From Planctomycetaceae bacterium (GTDB lineage Bacteria; Planctomycetota; UBA1135; GCA-002686595), in assembly GCA_011525785.1 (NCBI GenBank), contig WYBT01000012.1:62001-126000 (forward strand): a stretch of 64,000 nt of DNA, in the 5' to 3' direction. Numbering within the stretch: position 1 is the first letter of the stretch; each line of letters starts with the position of its first letter. Position numbers and translations under genes: made by a program. The notes below the pieces were generated by a model that was not told where the DNA came from, searched no databases, and saw only the letters and a list, made by a program, of their open reading frames with translations. Positions 34,070-43,291 of this stretch are shown here, in pieces.

Positions 34070-35215
34070 CTACTCGCAGACCGGCACGAGCACGCGCACG
34101 CGCGTTCCGCGGCCGGGCCCGCTCTCGACCTCGACCGCGCCCTTGTGGCCGCGCACGATGCGCGCCACCGACGACAGCCCCAGCCCGCGCCCCGCGAACT
34201 TCGTGCTGAAGAACGGATCGAACATGCGCGCTTGCGTGGCGGCGTCCATGCCCAGACCGTCGTCGGAGACCTCGAACCACACGTAGTCGCCCGCCGGCGC
34301 GCCGCTCGCGAAGTACAGCGACTCGAGTTGGCGCGCGGGCATGCGCGAAACGCCGGTCGCGACCCGCACCAGTCCGCCGCGCGCCTCGAGCGCTTCGCAG
34401 GCGTTGAGGAACACGCTCTCGAGCACGCGCCGCAACTGCGCCGCGTCGCCGGCGGTCGCGGGCAATTCGGGAGTCAGGCGCTCCTCCACGCGCACGCGCG
34501 CCGGCGTGCTGGGCTGCAGGAGGCGCAGCGTGTGGTGCACCAGGTCGCTCAGGTGCAGCCGCCGGACCTCGAACGCTCCGGGGCCCGCGCTCGCGATCAT
34601 CTCCTCGCACAACCGCGCCGCGCGCGCGCCGGCGTCGAGGATGCGCTCGAGCTGTCGACGCCGCGCGTCGTCGGCCGCGAGTTGGTCGAGCACGAGCTCC
34701 GCGCTGCCCATCATCGCAGTCAGGAGGTTGTTGAATTCGTGCGCGATGCCGCCGGCGAGCGCGCCCAGCCCCTCGAGGCGCTCGAGTTCGCGCATGCGTC
34801 GCTCGACCGTGCGGCGCTCGTCCTCGGCGCGCAGCCGCGCAGTGGCCTCCTCGAGCAGCACCAGCCAGCCGCACTGAATTCGATGGGCCGAAACTTCGAG
34901 CAACCCGCCGTCGCGCAGCTCCACCCGCCCGACGGCGCGCTCCCCGTCGAGCGCTGCGGCGAGCGCTGCGGGCTCGGCGAGCGCCGACGCACAGGCCTCG
35001 CCGAGCGCGTCGACTCCTGCGCCGTGCAACTCTCCCGCGCGCTGCGGCGTGAGGCCCATCAGCGCTGCGAAGCGCGGATTGAAGGCGAGCACCGAGCGGC
35101 GCGCGGCGTCCAGGAGCACGAAGGCGTGAGGCCACTCGGCCACGGCCTCCGCCAGGACCGCGCTGCGCTTTCGAGGCTGCTCTTCGACGTCGGGACTGGT
35201 GCGAGCATGGGTCAT
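34070..35215 (-). CDS. PAS-domain sensor histidine kinase, cytoplasmic
   Basis: A 381-residue protein with no membrane segment. A PAS-like domain (about 18-122) includes LAFNPRFAALMGLTPQRAGE. A dimerisation/phosphoacceptor domain follows with H159 in GGIAHEFNNLL, and then a HATPase_c domain with N-box VFLNACEAL, G1 DDGLGMD and G2 GRGLGLSSV. The H-E-F-N-N-L-L box marks the NtrB/HPK4-like subclass often paired with NtrC-type regulators, but no response regulator gene lies nearby. It lies between an ABC permease gene and the degenerate molybdopterin-domain gene on the same strand. Signal unknown. Confidence 0.92.
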   Translation of the reverse strand: MTHARTSPDVEEQPRKRSAVLAEAVAEWPHAFVLLDAARRSVLAFNPRFAALMGLTPQRAGELHGAGVDALGEACASALAEPAALAAALDGERAVGRVELRDGGLLEVSAHRIQCGWLVLLEEATARLRAEDERRTVERRMRELERLEGLGALAGGIAHEFNNLLTAMMGSAELVLDQLAADDARRRQLERILDAGARAARLCEEMIASAGPGAFEVRRLHLSDLVHHTLRLLQPSTPARVRVEERLTPELPATAGDAAQLRRVLESVFLNACEALEARGGLVRVATGVSRMPARQLESLYFASGAPAGDYVWFEVSDDGLGMDAATQARMFDPFFSTKFAGRGLGLSSVARIVRGHKGAVEVESGPGRGTRVRVLVPVCE

Positions 35216-35239
35216 GGGACCTGAATCCTACGCACTCGC

Positions 35240-36919
35240 TCAGCGTTCGCGCGCGACGTCGAAGCGCGCCAGAGCCAGTCCGCCGGCCGCGACCAGTGCG
35301 GCGATCTCCACGCTCAGCACGCCGGCGGCGGCGCTCAAGCCCAGCGGCAGCGCGCTCTCGAGCGACCAGCCCAGCAGTTGAACGCACACCGCGACAGGGG
35401 CAGCGGCCGCCGCCAGCGCCGCCGCCATGGTGAGCGAACGGAGCACGGCCAGCACGATCGAGCGCCCCATGTGCTGCAGCACGCCGTCGTGCCCCGGCGC
35501 CGCGCGCGTCGGCGCGAGGAGGAACGCCAGGTTGTCGATGCACACCCAGGTGGCGACGAGCAGCGCGATGAGCAGCGTGAGCGGTGCGAAGCGCAGGTCG
35601 AGCTCTCCGGCGCGCGCCAGCGTGATGAGCACTCCGGCCGCGACCAGGAGCGACACGAGCGCGACCTGCGGCGCGATGGTGGCGAGGAAGATCTTCCACG
35701 GGGCGAGCGGCCAGGCGCGGATGGCGGGCAGTGCGTCGAGCTCCTCGCGAAAGTCGTAGCGCAGCCCCAGCGACAGGTAGAACGCTCCGAATCCGGCCAC
35801 CAGCAGCGCGGCGCGATAGCCTCCGCCCGCGGGCCCGGCCCACTGGCTGGCGAACAGCGTCACCGCGGCCATGACAACGGCGCCGAACACGAGCCCGCCC
35901 CGCGCGCGGCGCAGGATCGAGGCCGTCTTGCGGTACGCGATCGCGCCGAACGGCCCGCGGCCGAACAGCCAGGGAGTGCGCCACTCCAGCGGCAGTCGGC
36001 GGGCCTCGACGCCGCCTGCGCCCAGCCCGCGCCGCATGCGCGCCAGACGCCGCGCCACTTCGGCCGCGGTGGCCAGCGCGGTCTCGCGGAAGTCCACGCG
36101 CAAGTTCCCGACGGCGAACAGCGTCGCGGCCATGAGCGCCAGGCACAGCGCGAAAGCCGGCCAGAATTCAGCCGGTCCGGTCGCGCTGATCGCGCGCGCC
36201 CAGGGCCAGAACGGCGAGAGCAGCGCAGCCACCACGGGCTGCTCTGCGAGCTGTCGCAGCTGTTCGAGCGGCGTGCGGAGCGGCGCGTCGCTCGCGCGCG
36301 GATCCTGCGTCAGCAGCATCACCAGTCCGATCAAGAGCGCGCCGACCAGCGCCATGCGCAGCGCGCGGTGCGGAGCGCGCGCCAATCGAGCGGCGAGGCG
36401 GTTCTCGGCGCCGCCCAGCGCGATGGCCACGCCCTGGCCGAGGATCGGCGCCCACAGGAACGCGCTGAAGGCGCCGGCGAAGGCGTACAGCGGCGAGCTG
36501 CCCAGGCGCGCGGCGCCCAGTCCGGCGAAGGCCGCGCCCAGTCCCGAGCGGACCAGCGCGACGGCGAGCCGCATGCGGATCAGGCTCGGCCGCGAGAGCG
36601 GCGCTGAGAAGAGCGTCTCGATCTCGCCCGCGGGCACGTACAGCCCGCGGAAGCTCAGCGAGGTCGAGAGCGTGATCACCACGATCACGGCCAGCGCCAG
36701 CTGCGCCAGGAGCTCGACCTCGTCGGCGCCCAGGCGCGCGGGACCGCTGCGGAACATCGAGAGCGACAGCGACGCCAGCCACAGCGCGCCGAGCGCTCCG
36801 CCCACCAGCGCCAGCACCGCGCCCGAGGGCGTGCGCACGCGCCGCCACTGCTTGCGCCAGAAGCCGCGCCACTTCAGGCGCAGCAGCAGGCTCGCGGCCG
36901 GATCCAGGATCGAACTCAC
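35240..36919 (-). CDS. ABC transporter permease, multi-pass
   Basis: A 559-residue integral membrane protein with about 12 hydrophobic segments in two groups separated by a basic loop (about 310-350, ARRLARMRRGLGAG). Near residue 100 it carries the sequence GEIETLFSAPLSRP, a pattern common in permeases annotated as putative ABC exporters. The GTG start overlaps the stop of the ATPase gene by 4 nt (GTGA), so the two form one transporter. Export of an unidentified substrate is inferred. It lies between prepilin genes and a histidine kinase gene. Confidence 0.82.
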   Translation of the reverse strand: MSSILDPAASLLLRLKWRGFWRKQWRRVRTPSGAVLALVGGALGALWLASLSLSMFRSGPARLGADEVELLAQLALAVIVVITLSTSLSFRGLYVPAGEIETLFSAPLSRPSLIRMRLAVALVRSGLGAAFAGLGAARLGSSPLYAFAGAFSAFLWAPILGQGVAIALGGAENRLAARLARAPHRALRMALVGALLIGLVMLLTQDPRASDAPLRTPLEQLRQLAEQPVVAALLSPFWPWARAISATGPAEFWPAFALCLALMAATLFAVGNLRVDFRETALATAAEVARRLARMRRGLGAGGVEARRLPLEWRTPWLFGRGPFGAIAYRKTASILRRARGGLVFGAVVMAAVTLFASQWAGPAGGGYRAALLVAGFGAFYLSLGLRYDFREELDALPAIRAWPLAPWKIFLATIAPQVALVSLLVAAGVLITLARAGELDLRFAPLTLLIALLVATWVCIDNLAFLLAPTRAAPGHDGVLQHMGRSIVLAVLRSLTMAAALAAAAAPVAVCVQLLGWSLESALPLGLSAAAGVLSVEIAALVAAGGLALARFDVARER

Positions 36920-37758
36920 GCGCTCCGTGCGCCGCCGCCCGCGGGCGGCCGGCCGGTCGCGGCGAAGAAGATCTCCTCGAGCGAACCGCGCTGCTGCTCG
37001 GGGAACGCGGCCCGCGCCTCGTCGAGGGTGCCGGCGAACACGCAACGGCCGTGGTCGAGGATCAAGAGGCGCGTCGCCAGCGCCTCGATCAGCTCCAGCA
37101 GGTGCGACGAGAGGATCACCGCCGCGCCGCGCGCCGCGAGTTCGACGATGGCCTGCTTGGCGGAGCGGATGCCGCGCGGGTCAAGGCCCGACAGTGGCTC
37201 GTCGAGCAACACCAGGCGCGGCGCGCCCAGCCAGGCGCAGCACATCGAGAGCTTCTGGCGCATGCCGCGCGAGAGCTCGCCGCCCAGCGCGTCGCGCTTG
37301 TCGGTCAGCTCGAAGCGCTCGAGGAGTTCTCGCGCCTGCTCGCGCCAGTCCGCGCAGCGGTAGAGCGCCGCAGTGAATTCCAGGTGCTCCGCCACGGTGA
37401 GCGCCTCGAACGGCTGCGGATCGTCGGGGATCCAGCGCAGGCAGCGCTTGGCCGCCTCCTCGTCGCGCGCGATGTCGTGCCCGCACACTCCGATCACGTC
37501 GGGCGGAGTTGGGAGCACCCCGGCGATCGAACGCAGGGTCGAGGTCTTGCCGGCGCCGTTGGGCCCCACCAGGCCCAGGATCTCCCCTTCGCGCGCCTCG
37601 AAGGAGAGCGCGTCCACGGCGACCAGCGCGCCGTAGCGGCGGCTCAGGCCGCGTACCTCGAGCACCGTGCGAGCCGAACTTGCGCCTGAAACGAGCGGAG
37701 CGGATGTTTCCACCCGCTCCAGCGTAGCGATCGCGCGCGGCGCCTTCAGCGCCCGCAT
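36916..37758 (-). CDS. ABC transporter ATP-binding protein
   Basis: A 280-residue ATPase of the CcmA/NatA exporter class. Walker A is GLVGPNGAGKTS, the Q-loop lies near DDPQPF, the signature is LSRGMRQKLS (replacing LSGGQ, as is usual in this class), Walker B is LVLLDEPLSGLDP and the H-loop is SSHLLE. All ATPase motifs are intact. The N-terminal 30 residues are an extension without structure. The ATG lies 1 nt beyond the stop of the PilX-like gene, and the end overlaps the permease gene. This links an export system directly to the minor-prepilin cluster. Confidence 0.93.
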   Translation of the reverse strand: MRALKAPRAIATLERVETSAPLVSGASSARTVLEVRGLSRRYGALVAVDALSFEAREGEILGLVGPNGAGKTSTLRSIAGVLPTPPDVIGVCGHDIARDEEAAKRCLRWIPDDPQPFEALTVAEHLEFTAALYRCADWREQARELLERFELTDKRDALGGELSRGMRQKLSMCCAWLGAPRLVLLDEPLSGLDPRGIRSAKQAIVELAARGAAVILSSHLLELIEALATRLLILDHGRCVFAGTLDEARAAFPEQQRGSLEEIFFAATGRPPAGGGARSA

Positions 37759-37759
37759 C

Positions 37760-39568
37760 TCACCACGAGCACACGTCGACCGCGGTGACCGCCATCGGAG
37801 TGAAGGGCGGCAGGTTCGCCACCGTGTTGAAGGCCGTGTCGTAGCTCCACGTGCGCGTCGGCGCGCGGTAGTAGCTGCCGCCGATGGCCCAGTCGCCGTC
37901 GGCGTACACCGAGTTCCAGGTGTTCACGAACGAACCGGTGATGCGGCAGGTCACGCCGTTCCAGTTCTCGTGGAAGCGCGGCAGGTTCTCCAGGCCGCCG
38001 TTGTAGCGGCCATTGGGCGTGGTGTTGGTGTTGCCCGTGATGATCGCGACGTTGTAGGTCGTGTTGGTCGCCGTCGGCAGGCCGCTGCCCTGCGCCTTGG
38101 AGTTGTTCCAGTTGTTCGAGAGCAGATTGACGGCGTCGGCGATGACCGCCGAGCCCTTCTTGTTGACCGTGTTGTAGTTGCCCTGGATGTAGACCGGGTT
38201 CTCGCTGACGACGGTCAGCGAGCTCGCGAGCTCGGCGCCGTTGAACAGCTGCACGCCCTTGGCGTTCGCGCCCGTGCCAGCCCCGTAGTGCGCGGCGTAG
38301 ATCAGTCCGTTGTCCGGCCAGTAAGCGGTCGCCGCCAGCGCGCTGAGGTCGATCTTCGTGATCGGCACCTCGCCCGCCCCGCCCTCGGCCTGACGCGTGT
38401 CGTAGAGCGTGTCCGTCGAGAGCGCGCCTGCGATCGCCGCCGTCACGTCGTCGCCGTCGGAGTCGTAGGCGGTGATCGAACCGTCGGCCTGCGTGATGAT
38501 CGTCAGGCCCGCGTTGGCGTGGTAGTAGCCTCGGCTGTGCGTGCCGGCGCCCGCGGCCGCCAGCTCATAGGTCTGCGACGCGGGGTCGAAGTAGTACGCG
38601 CCGTTGGGATCGGCGTCGTACATGCGGATCGAACCGATGTGCGGCACCGCGGCCTCCCCCACGCCGTGCGAGCCGCTGAGCACGGAGCTGCCCGTTCCGT
38701 TGTTGTAGGAGCTGGGCTGGCTCCAGTAGATCGGCGCGCCCGCGGCCCAGCTGTACCAGTCGCCCGCATCGGCGTAAGAGCCGTTGCCGTTGGCGTCCCA
38801 GCCCATCTTGAAGGCGCTGTCGAAGCCGCTGTCGTTGGCCACGCCGAGGTTGTTCATCTGCGAGTGGCTGTTCATCGCCACGTACTGCGTCGGCTCGCTC
38901 GAGTCGAACGGATTGACGACCCAGCGGCGCACGCGCACCGTTCCCTCCGAAGCATTGGGATCGTCCTTGCGGCGGCGGAAGATGTCACCGACCGCGCGCA
39001 CGTAGTTGGTGTTCATGGTCAGCGTGCCGCCGCAGTTGAGGTACATGTCGGCGTTGCTGTGCACGCGCCCGCCCAGGGTCATGTTGGGGCCGGGGTTGAT
39101 CTCCAGGTCGCCGGTGTAGAACACCGCGAACTGGAAGATCGGCGTGGCCTCGGCGTTCACCAGGCGCCGCGCGGTGTAGCGCATGCCGTGGTCCTCGGCC
39201 TGCGCGCGGATCTCGTAGCCGGTGACGATGGTCTGGATGCCCGCCGGATCGGTGGCGATGTTGTTGAAGCCCGTCGCCACGACCGTGTACGGGACGTCGA
39301 CCCCGCCCAGCGTCGCCACGCCGTTCGCTGGCGGCTGTTGCCAGTTGGCGATCGCGGTCGACACGTCGCGCTTGGCGAGCTCGATCGCGCCCTCGGCGAG
39401 GTACTTGGCCCGCGTCGAGCGCAGTCCGGCCTGCGACTGGCGATGGCTCGAATTGGCCATGGTCATCGTCACCGAGACCATCGTCGCCGCCGCGAACACG
39501 CCGAAGACCGCGTACAGCATCGCCATGCCGGCGCGCCGGCCGCGCCTGCCCGTGTTGAGTCGTTTCAT
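37760..39568 (-). CDS. PilX-like large pilus-assembly protein
   Basis: A 602-residue protein. The N-terminus (RRGRRAGMAMLYAVFGVFAAATMVSVTMTMANSS) is a basic leader plus one hydrophobic helix like PilX-type minor pilins. Next comes the typical QSQAGLRSTRAKYLAEGAIELAKRDV helix with the Y-L-A-E-G-A-I-E motif. The body is a long, asparagine-, glycine- and tyrosine-rich extracellular domain with right-handed beta-helix-like strands (GGRVHSNADMYLNCGG, VYIQGNYNTVNKKGSAVIADAVNLLS), resembling polymer-forming or adhesin domains. The start was set at the ATG before KRLNTGRR. It follows PilW- and PilV-like genes. Confidence 0.8.
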   Translation of the reverse strand: MKRLNTGRRGRRAGMAMLYAVFGVFAAATMVSVTMTMANSSHRQSQAGLRSTRAKYLAEGAIELAKRDVSTAIANWQQPPANGVATLGGVDVPYTVVATGFNNIATDPAGIQTIVTGYEIRAQAEDHGMRYTARRLVNAEATPIFQFAVFYTGDLEINPGPNMTLGGRVHSNADMYLNCGGTLTMNTNYVRAVGDIFRRRKDDPNASEGTVRVRRWVVNPFDSSEPTQYVAMNSHSQMNNLGVANDSGFDSAFKMGWDANGNGSYADAGDWYSWAAGAPIYWSQPSSYNNGTGSSVLSGSHGVGEAAVPHIGSIRMYDADPNGAYYFDPASQTYELAAAGAGTHSRGYYHANAGLTIITQADGSITAYDSDGDDVTAAIAGALSTDTLYDTRQAEGGAGEVPITKIDLSALAATAYWPDNGLIYAAHYGAGTGANAKGVQLFNGAELASSLTVVSENPVYIQGNYNTVNKKGSAVIADAVNLLSNNWNNSKAQGSGLPTATNTTYNVAIITGNTNTTPNGRYNGGLENLPRFHENWNGVTCRITGSFVNTWNSVYADGDWAIGGSYYRAPTRTWSYDTAFNTVANLPPFTPMAVTAVDVCSW

Positions 39569-39710
39569 GTTCCACCCCGCGCGCTCGCGCGCGCTCCCCA
39601 CCCGTTCGAAGAACTCGACCTCGCTCACCTGCTGTGCGCGCGTTCACCCAGCGCGCGCACGAATTCCCTGCTCGAGCGAACCGCGACTGGCGCGCGCCCG
39701 CTCGCGGACG

Positions 39711-40418
39711 TCATCCGTTCCGCAGACGCACCGTCGCTTCGCCGTTCCACGTGATCACGCGCCCCTCGGCATCGACGTCGCGCAACCCGAGGCGCACGCG
39801 CAGCGCATTCGCCGGCAGATCCACGCCGGGCGTGGCGGCGTCGTCGAAGCGCACCCACTCCACGTCGTTCGCGATCACCGTCGGCGCGCCCGCATCGGTG
39901 CGGCGCTGGAGCTGGTTGCGGCCGTTCACGGTCACGACGACGTAGCTGAACTCCTCGGCGGCCCACATCAACTGGCCGTTGACATCGACGTCCGGGCGAC
40001 CGTGGCCGGGCGTGCCCACGGCGTCGTTGTCCGCCGGCTGGAGGAACACGATCGAGCGCGGCATGACGTAGCCGGGCTCGCCCGGGGCCACGGCTTGCGT
40101 CGCAACCGCGTAGTCGTGCGCGTCGAAGTCGTTGCCCGCGTCGCCGTCCTCGAACAGGTGCGGATAGCTCCGACCGCCCACCACGGCGAAGCCCGAGCGC
40201 CGCAAGTCGTCGATGATGCGCGCCATGGCGCGCTCGCCCTGTTCGGTCAGGCGCGTCGAGGCCGTGGCGATCGTCGCCGCGCCCTTCATGTCCATCACCG
40301 AGCGCACGGTCGCGCCGGCCGTCATCATCAGCAGCAGGCTCGAGACCGCCACCTCGAGGATCGTCGCGCCAGCGCGGCCGCGGCGGCGCGCACCGGTCTT
40401 GGAATCGAAGGTCTTCAT
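39711..40418 (-). CDS. PilW-like type IV minor prepilin
   Basis: A 235-residue prepilin. The basic leader ends with RRGRAG before ATILEVAVSSLLLMMTAG; cleavage is expected after the glycine, and the invariant glutamate (position +5) is present. The helix QGERAMARIIDDLRRSGF and the C-terminal region with EWVRFDD and the ending LRVRLGLRDV are typical of PilW/GspJ-type minor pilins, which cap or prime pilus assembly. It lies 17 nt after the PilV-like gene. No major pilin, secretin or motor ATPase gene lies in the window, so the machinery must be elsewhere. Confidence 0.87.
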   Translation of the reverse strand: MKTFDSKTGARRRGRAGATILEVAVSSLLLMMTAGATVRSVMDMKGAATIATASTRLTEQGERAMARIIDDLRRSGFAVVGGRSYPHLFEDGDAGNDFDAHDYAVATQAVAPGEPGYVMPRSIVFLQPADNDAVGTPGHGRPDVDVNGQLMWAAEEFSYVVVTVNGRNQLQRRTDAGAPTVIANDVEWVRFDDAATPGVDLPANALRVRLGLRDVDAEGRVITWNGEATVRLRNG

Positions 40419-40435
40419 GTGCAGCTCCCCGCGGC

Positions 40436-40858
40436 TCAGCGCGCCTTCAAGGTCGACAGCGAGAGCGTCGCTGCGCGCCCGTTCCAGGCCGTCCAGTTGA
40501 TCGTCACCACCACTTCGAGCGGATTGGGCACCGCGCCGCCGGCGAAGTTGGGGTACGTGACCACCACGCTCTGGTCGCGCAGCGCGCGTTCCTGGTACTT
40601 CGCGATCGCCGCGCCGGGCGCGAATTGCGCGGGAATGGCGTCGATGTTGGGCGTGATGACCTCTTCGAGCGCGGCGGTCAGCTCGCTGGTCGCCGTGTTC
40701 ACGTCGCGCGCCGAGCGCACGAGGTTGAGCGAGAGCAACTGACTGGTGAAGGCCGCCAGGAGCGAGATCGACAGCACCAGCGTGCCGAACATCACCTCCA
40801 GCATGGTGAAGCCGCGGCGTCGCGCGCGTCCTCGCCTGGTGTGATTCCCCGCTCGCAT
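40436..40858 (-). CDS. PilV/GspI-like type IV minor prepilin
   Basis: A 140-residue prepilin. The leader is highly basic (RAGNHTRRGRARRRG), then comes the cleavage site G/FTMLEVMFGTLVLSISLLAAF with the +5 glutamate. The following helix and small C-terminal beta domain (SVVVTYPNF, LEVVVTINWTAWNGR) are consistent with PilV/GspI minor pilins. It is the first gene of the minus-strand run that continues through PilW-like, PilX-like and ABC transporter genes. The 186-nt region upstream is where its promoter should lie. Confidence 0.88.
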   Translation of the reverse strand: MRAGNHTRRGRARRRGFTMLEVMFGTLVLSISLLAAFTSQLLSLNLVRSARDVNTATSELTAALEEVITPNIDAIPAQFAPGAAIAKYQERALRDQSVVVTYPNFAGGAVPNPLEVVVTINWTAWNGRAATLSLSTLKAR

Positions 40859-40926
40859 GTGCCCCCTGCCCGGCGCCCTGCTCGGCGCGCCCCCCTCGTC
40901 AGCCCATCGAACCCGGATGCTGCGCT

Positions 40927-41011
40927 CGCCGCTCTCCCCGCAGCGAGTCCCTTTCGCAGAACCCGTCGCTGGCTGAATCGGCTCGCTCGCTTCGCCAAGT
41001 GGAGAGCGGCG
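40927..41011. repeat. Long-range inverted repeat between xylB and pilin genes
   Basis: Perfect 11-nt arms (40927-40937 and 41001-41011) are separated by 63 nt, in the only gap between xylB and the prepilin genes. It could form an RNA stem in the xylB 3' region or mark a regulatory site. Confidence 0.35.
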
Positions 41012-41044
41012 AACGCGAAAACCCGCGCGAACGCGCGACGCGGC

Positions 41045-42517
41045 TCACGGCGCGAAGAGTTTTCCAACCACCTCGCGCAGGCGCGCGCGCGAGCGGCGGT
41101 ACGGCTCGACCCACTCCTCGCGCGGCTCGCTCGGCGCGCCGGACTCGCGCACCCACTCGGCCGCCAGCGCGCCGATCGGAGTCGGCGTTCCGCCGGCGCG
41201 CCGCGCGGCCCACAGCGACTGCAACGCCGCGCCCAACGCGGCCGACTCGGGGTTCTCGAGCGGCTGCACGGGCGCCTCGAGCGCGCTGGCGAGGATCGCA
41301 CGCCACAGCGGATTGCGCGCGCCGCCGCCCACCGCGCGCACGCGCCGCACGTCGACGCCGAGCGCGCGCATGCGCTCGACGCCCCAGGCGAGGTTGAGCG
41401 CCACGCCTTCGAGCGCCGCGCGGAACACGACCTCGGCGCGCAGCAGGCCCGGGCGCAGTCCGAGCAGTGCGGCGCTGGCGAGCGGCAGGTCGGGAACGCG
41501 CTCGCCGACGAGATACGGGACCATCAACAGGCCCTCGCAGCCGGCGGGAACGCGCTCGGCGGAGGCGCTCAGCTCGTCGAGCCCGCGCTCGAACGCCGCG
41601 GAGCACTCCTCCAGCACTCCGGTCGCGTTCATCACGCACAAGAGCGGCAACCATCCGCCGGTCGAGTCGCAGAACGCGGCGATCGCGCCCTGGGGATCGA
41701 CGCAGGGCGAGGCGCTGTAGCCGAAAACGGTGGCCGAAGTCCCCAGGCTGAGCGTGATCGCACCGGGCTCGACCGCGCCGCTGCCGATGGCGCTCATCAT
41801 GTTGTCGCCGCCGCCCGCGGAAACGAGCGCACCCACGGCGCTCGCATCGAGCCCCAGCCAGCGCGCGCCCTCGGCTGAAAGTTCGCCCGCGAGCGCAGAG
41901 CTCTCGATCAACTCCGGCAGACAGCTCACGAGCCGCGCGTCGATCGCTGCGAGTGCGTTGAGGTCATAGCGTCGCGCGTGCACGTCGAAGAAGCCCGTGC
42001 CCGAAGCATCGCCCGGCTCGGCGCTGGCGCGGCCGGTGAGTCGGAAGTTGACCCACTCGTGCGGCAACAGCACGCGCCGCACGCGCGCGAAGTGCTGCGG
42101 TTCGCGACGTGCGAGCCACAGCAGTTTCGAAGCCGTGAAACCGGTCGGCACGCTGCGGCCCAGACGCAACGAGAGTTCGCGCGCCTCGTCTGCGGTCGAC
42201 GTGTCGCACCACAGCTTCGCGGGCCGGACGACATCGCCGCGCTCGTCGAGCACCACGCAGCCGTGCTGCTGGCCGCTGACGCCGATGCCGGCGAGTTGAG
42301 CGGGCTTCGCGCCGCTGCGCGCGAAAACCTGCGCCACGCACTCGCGAATCGCCGCGGCCCAAGTCTCGGGATGCTGCTCCGCCGCGCCCTGCGGCAGGCC
42401 CTCGATCAGCCCGTACGAACTCGACGCGCCGGCGACGATCTCGCGGCGCTCCGCGTCGATCAGCAGGGCCTTCGTGCCCTGCGTGCCGACGTCCAGACCC
42501 AGGTGGAGCTGGCGCAT
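41045..42517 (-). CDS. xylB: Xylulokinase
   Basis: A 490-residue sugar kinase of the FGGY family that phosphorylates D-xylulose for entry into the pentose phosphate pathway. The N-terminal phosphate loop is LGLDVGTQGTKALLID. Next come GIGVSGQQHGCVVLDE and the substrate region KLWCDTSTADEA. The ATP site is SLGTSATVFGYS, and GAVGGGARNPLWRAILA matches the adenosine motif (here RAVGGGARN). The length is normal. It begins only 3 nt after the stop of a TOPRIM gene and is separated from its pathway partner xylA by that two-gene module. Cytoplasmic. Confidence 0.95.
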   Translation of the reverse strand: MRQLHLGLDVGTQGTKALLIDAERREIVAGASSSYGLIEGLPQGAAEQHPETWAAAIRECVAQVFARSGAKPAQLAGIGVSGQQHGCVVLDERGDVVRPAKLWCDTSTADEARELSLRLGRSVPTGFTASKLLWLARREPQHFARVRRVLLPHEWVNFRLTGRASAEPGDASGTGFFDVHARRYDLNALAAIDARLVSCLPELIESSALAGELSAEGARWLGLDASAVGALVSAGGGDNMMSAIGSGAVEPGAITLSLGTSATVFGYSASPCVDPQGAIAAFCDSTGGWLPLLCVMNATGVLEECSAAFERGLDELSASAERVPAGCEGLLMVPYLVGERVPDLPLASAALLGLRPGLLRAEVVFRAALEGVALNLAWGVERMRALGVDVRRVRAVGGGARNPLWRAILASALEAPVQPLENPESAALGAALQSLWAARRAGGTPTPIGALAAEWVRESGAPSEPREEWVEPYRRSRARLREVVGKLFAP

Positions 42518-42520
42518 GAC

Positions 42521-43285
42521 TCAATTGCGCAGCTGCGCGCGCGGATCGACGCCCGTGAGTGCTTGAAGTGCTTCGAGCGCGCCGGTCGGCTCGAGCACGC
42601 GGAGCAGCTCCCCGACGATGTATTCGTTGCGCCACAAGTGCTGGAGGAAGTCATCGACGCCGTGATCTGCGAACCAGCCTGCCATGTAGGACCACGCATG
42701 TGACTTGTGGTCGGGGCCGGTCGGCTTGTCCGGACGATTGGCGAGCCACTGCGCGACGTGCAACGCCCACGGCTCACGAGCGCGAGCGAGCGCTGCGCAG
42801 ATAATCCGCTCGAGGCACTGTTGCTCGGGCACTCCAGCGCAAGGCGGTTGCTCGAGACCGAGGGTCACCGCGTGAACTTCGACTCCGCTCGAGCGCCACC
42901 GCCGCGCGGCGGGATCTGCTGAGCTGTCGGAAGGCAGTCGGTCACGGATCGCCTGCAGCGTTCGACGCTCGTCTCCTTCGTGTGTGTCTCGGTCAATCAC
43001 CACGACCACCACGTCGAGCGGCTTGGCGTTGGTGAACTGGACACGCGCAGAGGCTGTCTTGAGCACGCCGTCATCGTTCTTGCACGACTCCAACCGCACT
43101 TGTCGGCCGTTCGACGGCAGGACGAATCTGTAGACGCCGTCGCGCGCCTTCACCGACTCACCCCAGTTGTCGCTGCTCACGCCCGGATCCGCGGGCATGT
43201 CGCGAAAGCCGAGTCGGGTGAGCGCGCCCTTCCAGAAGGCTCGATCGTGGTAGCCCTCGCACAGGAGCACCGACATTGCCTTCAT
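42521..43285 (-). CDS. TOPRIM-domain protein, partner of the adjacent AAA ATPase
   Basis: A 254-residue protein. The N-terminal TOPRIM fold is shown by MSVLLCEGYHDRAFWKG (catalytic-type E10 and D14) and the metal-binding strand VVVVVIDRDTHEGD (D98 and D100). The C-terminal 100 residues are helical, with tryptophans (WALHVAQWLANRP, SHAWSYMAGWFADHGVDDFLQHLW), as in RloB/DUF4435/DUF4276-like proteins. It lies 6 nt after the AAA ATPase gene. The arrangement matches OLD-type nucleases split in two, as in PARIS (AriA-AriB) or AbiL pairs, where the TOPRIM subunit is the nuclease effector. Defence function is inferred. Another ATG at 43276 is possible. Confidence 0.75.
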   Translation of the reverse strand: MKAMSVLLCEGYHDRAFWKGALTRLGFRDMPADPGVSSDNWGESVKARDGVYRFVLPSNGRQVRLESCKNDDGVLKTASARVQFTNAKPLDVVVVVIDRDTHEGDERRTLQAIRDRLPSDSSADPAARRWRSSGVEVHAVTLGLEQPPCAGVPEQQCLERIICAALARAREPWALHVAQWLANRPDKPTGPDHKSHAWSYMAGWFADHGVDDFLQHLWRNEYIVGELLRVLEPTGALEALQALTGVDPRAQLRN

Positions 43286-43291
43286 CGCCGA

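Noticed and set aside
37667..39754. 695-codon plus-strand frame opposite the PilX-like gene
   Set aside because: Valine/arginine/aspartate-rich antisense translation with no domain; the minus strand has the prepilin-like N-terminus and helix.
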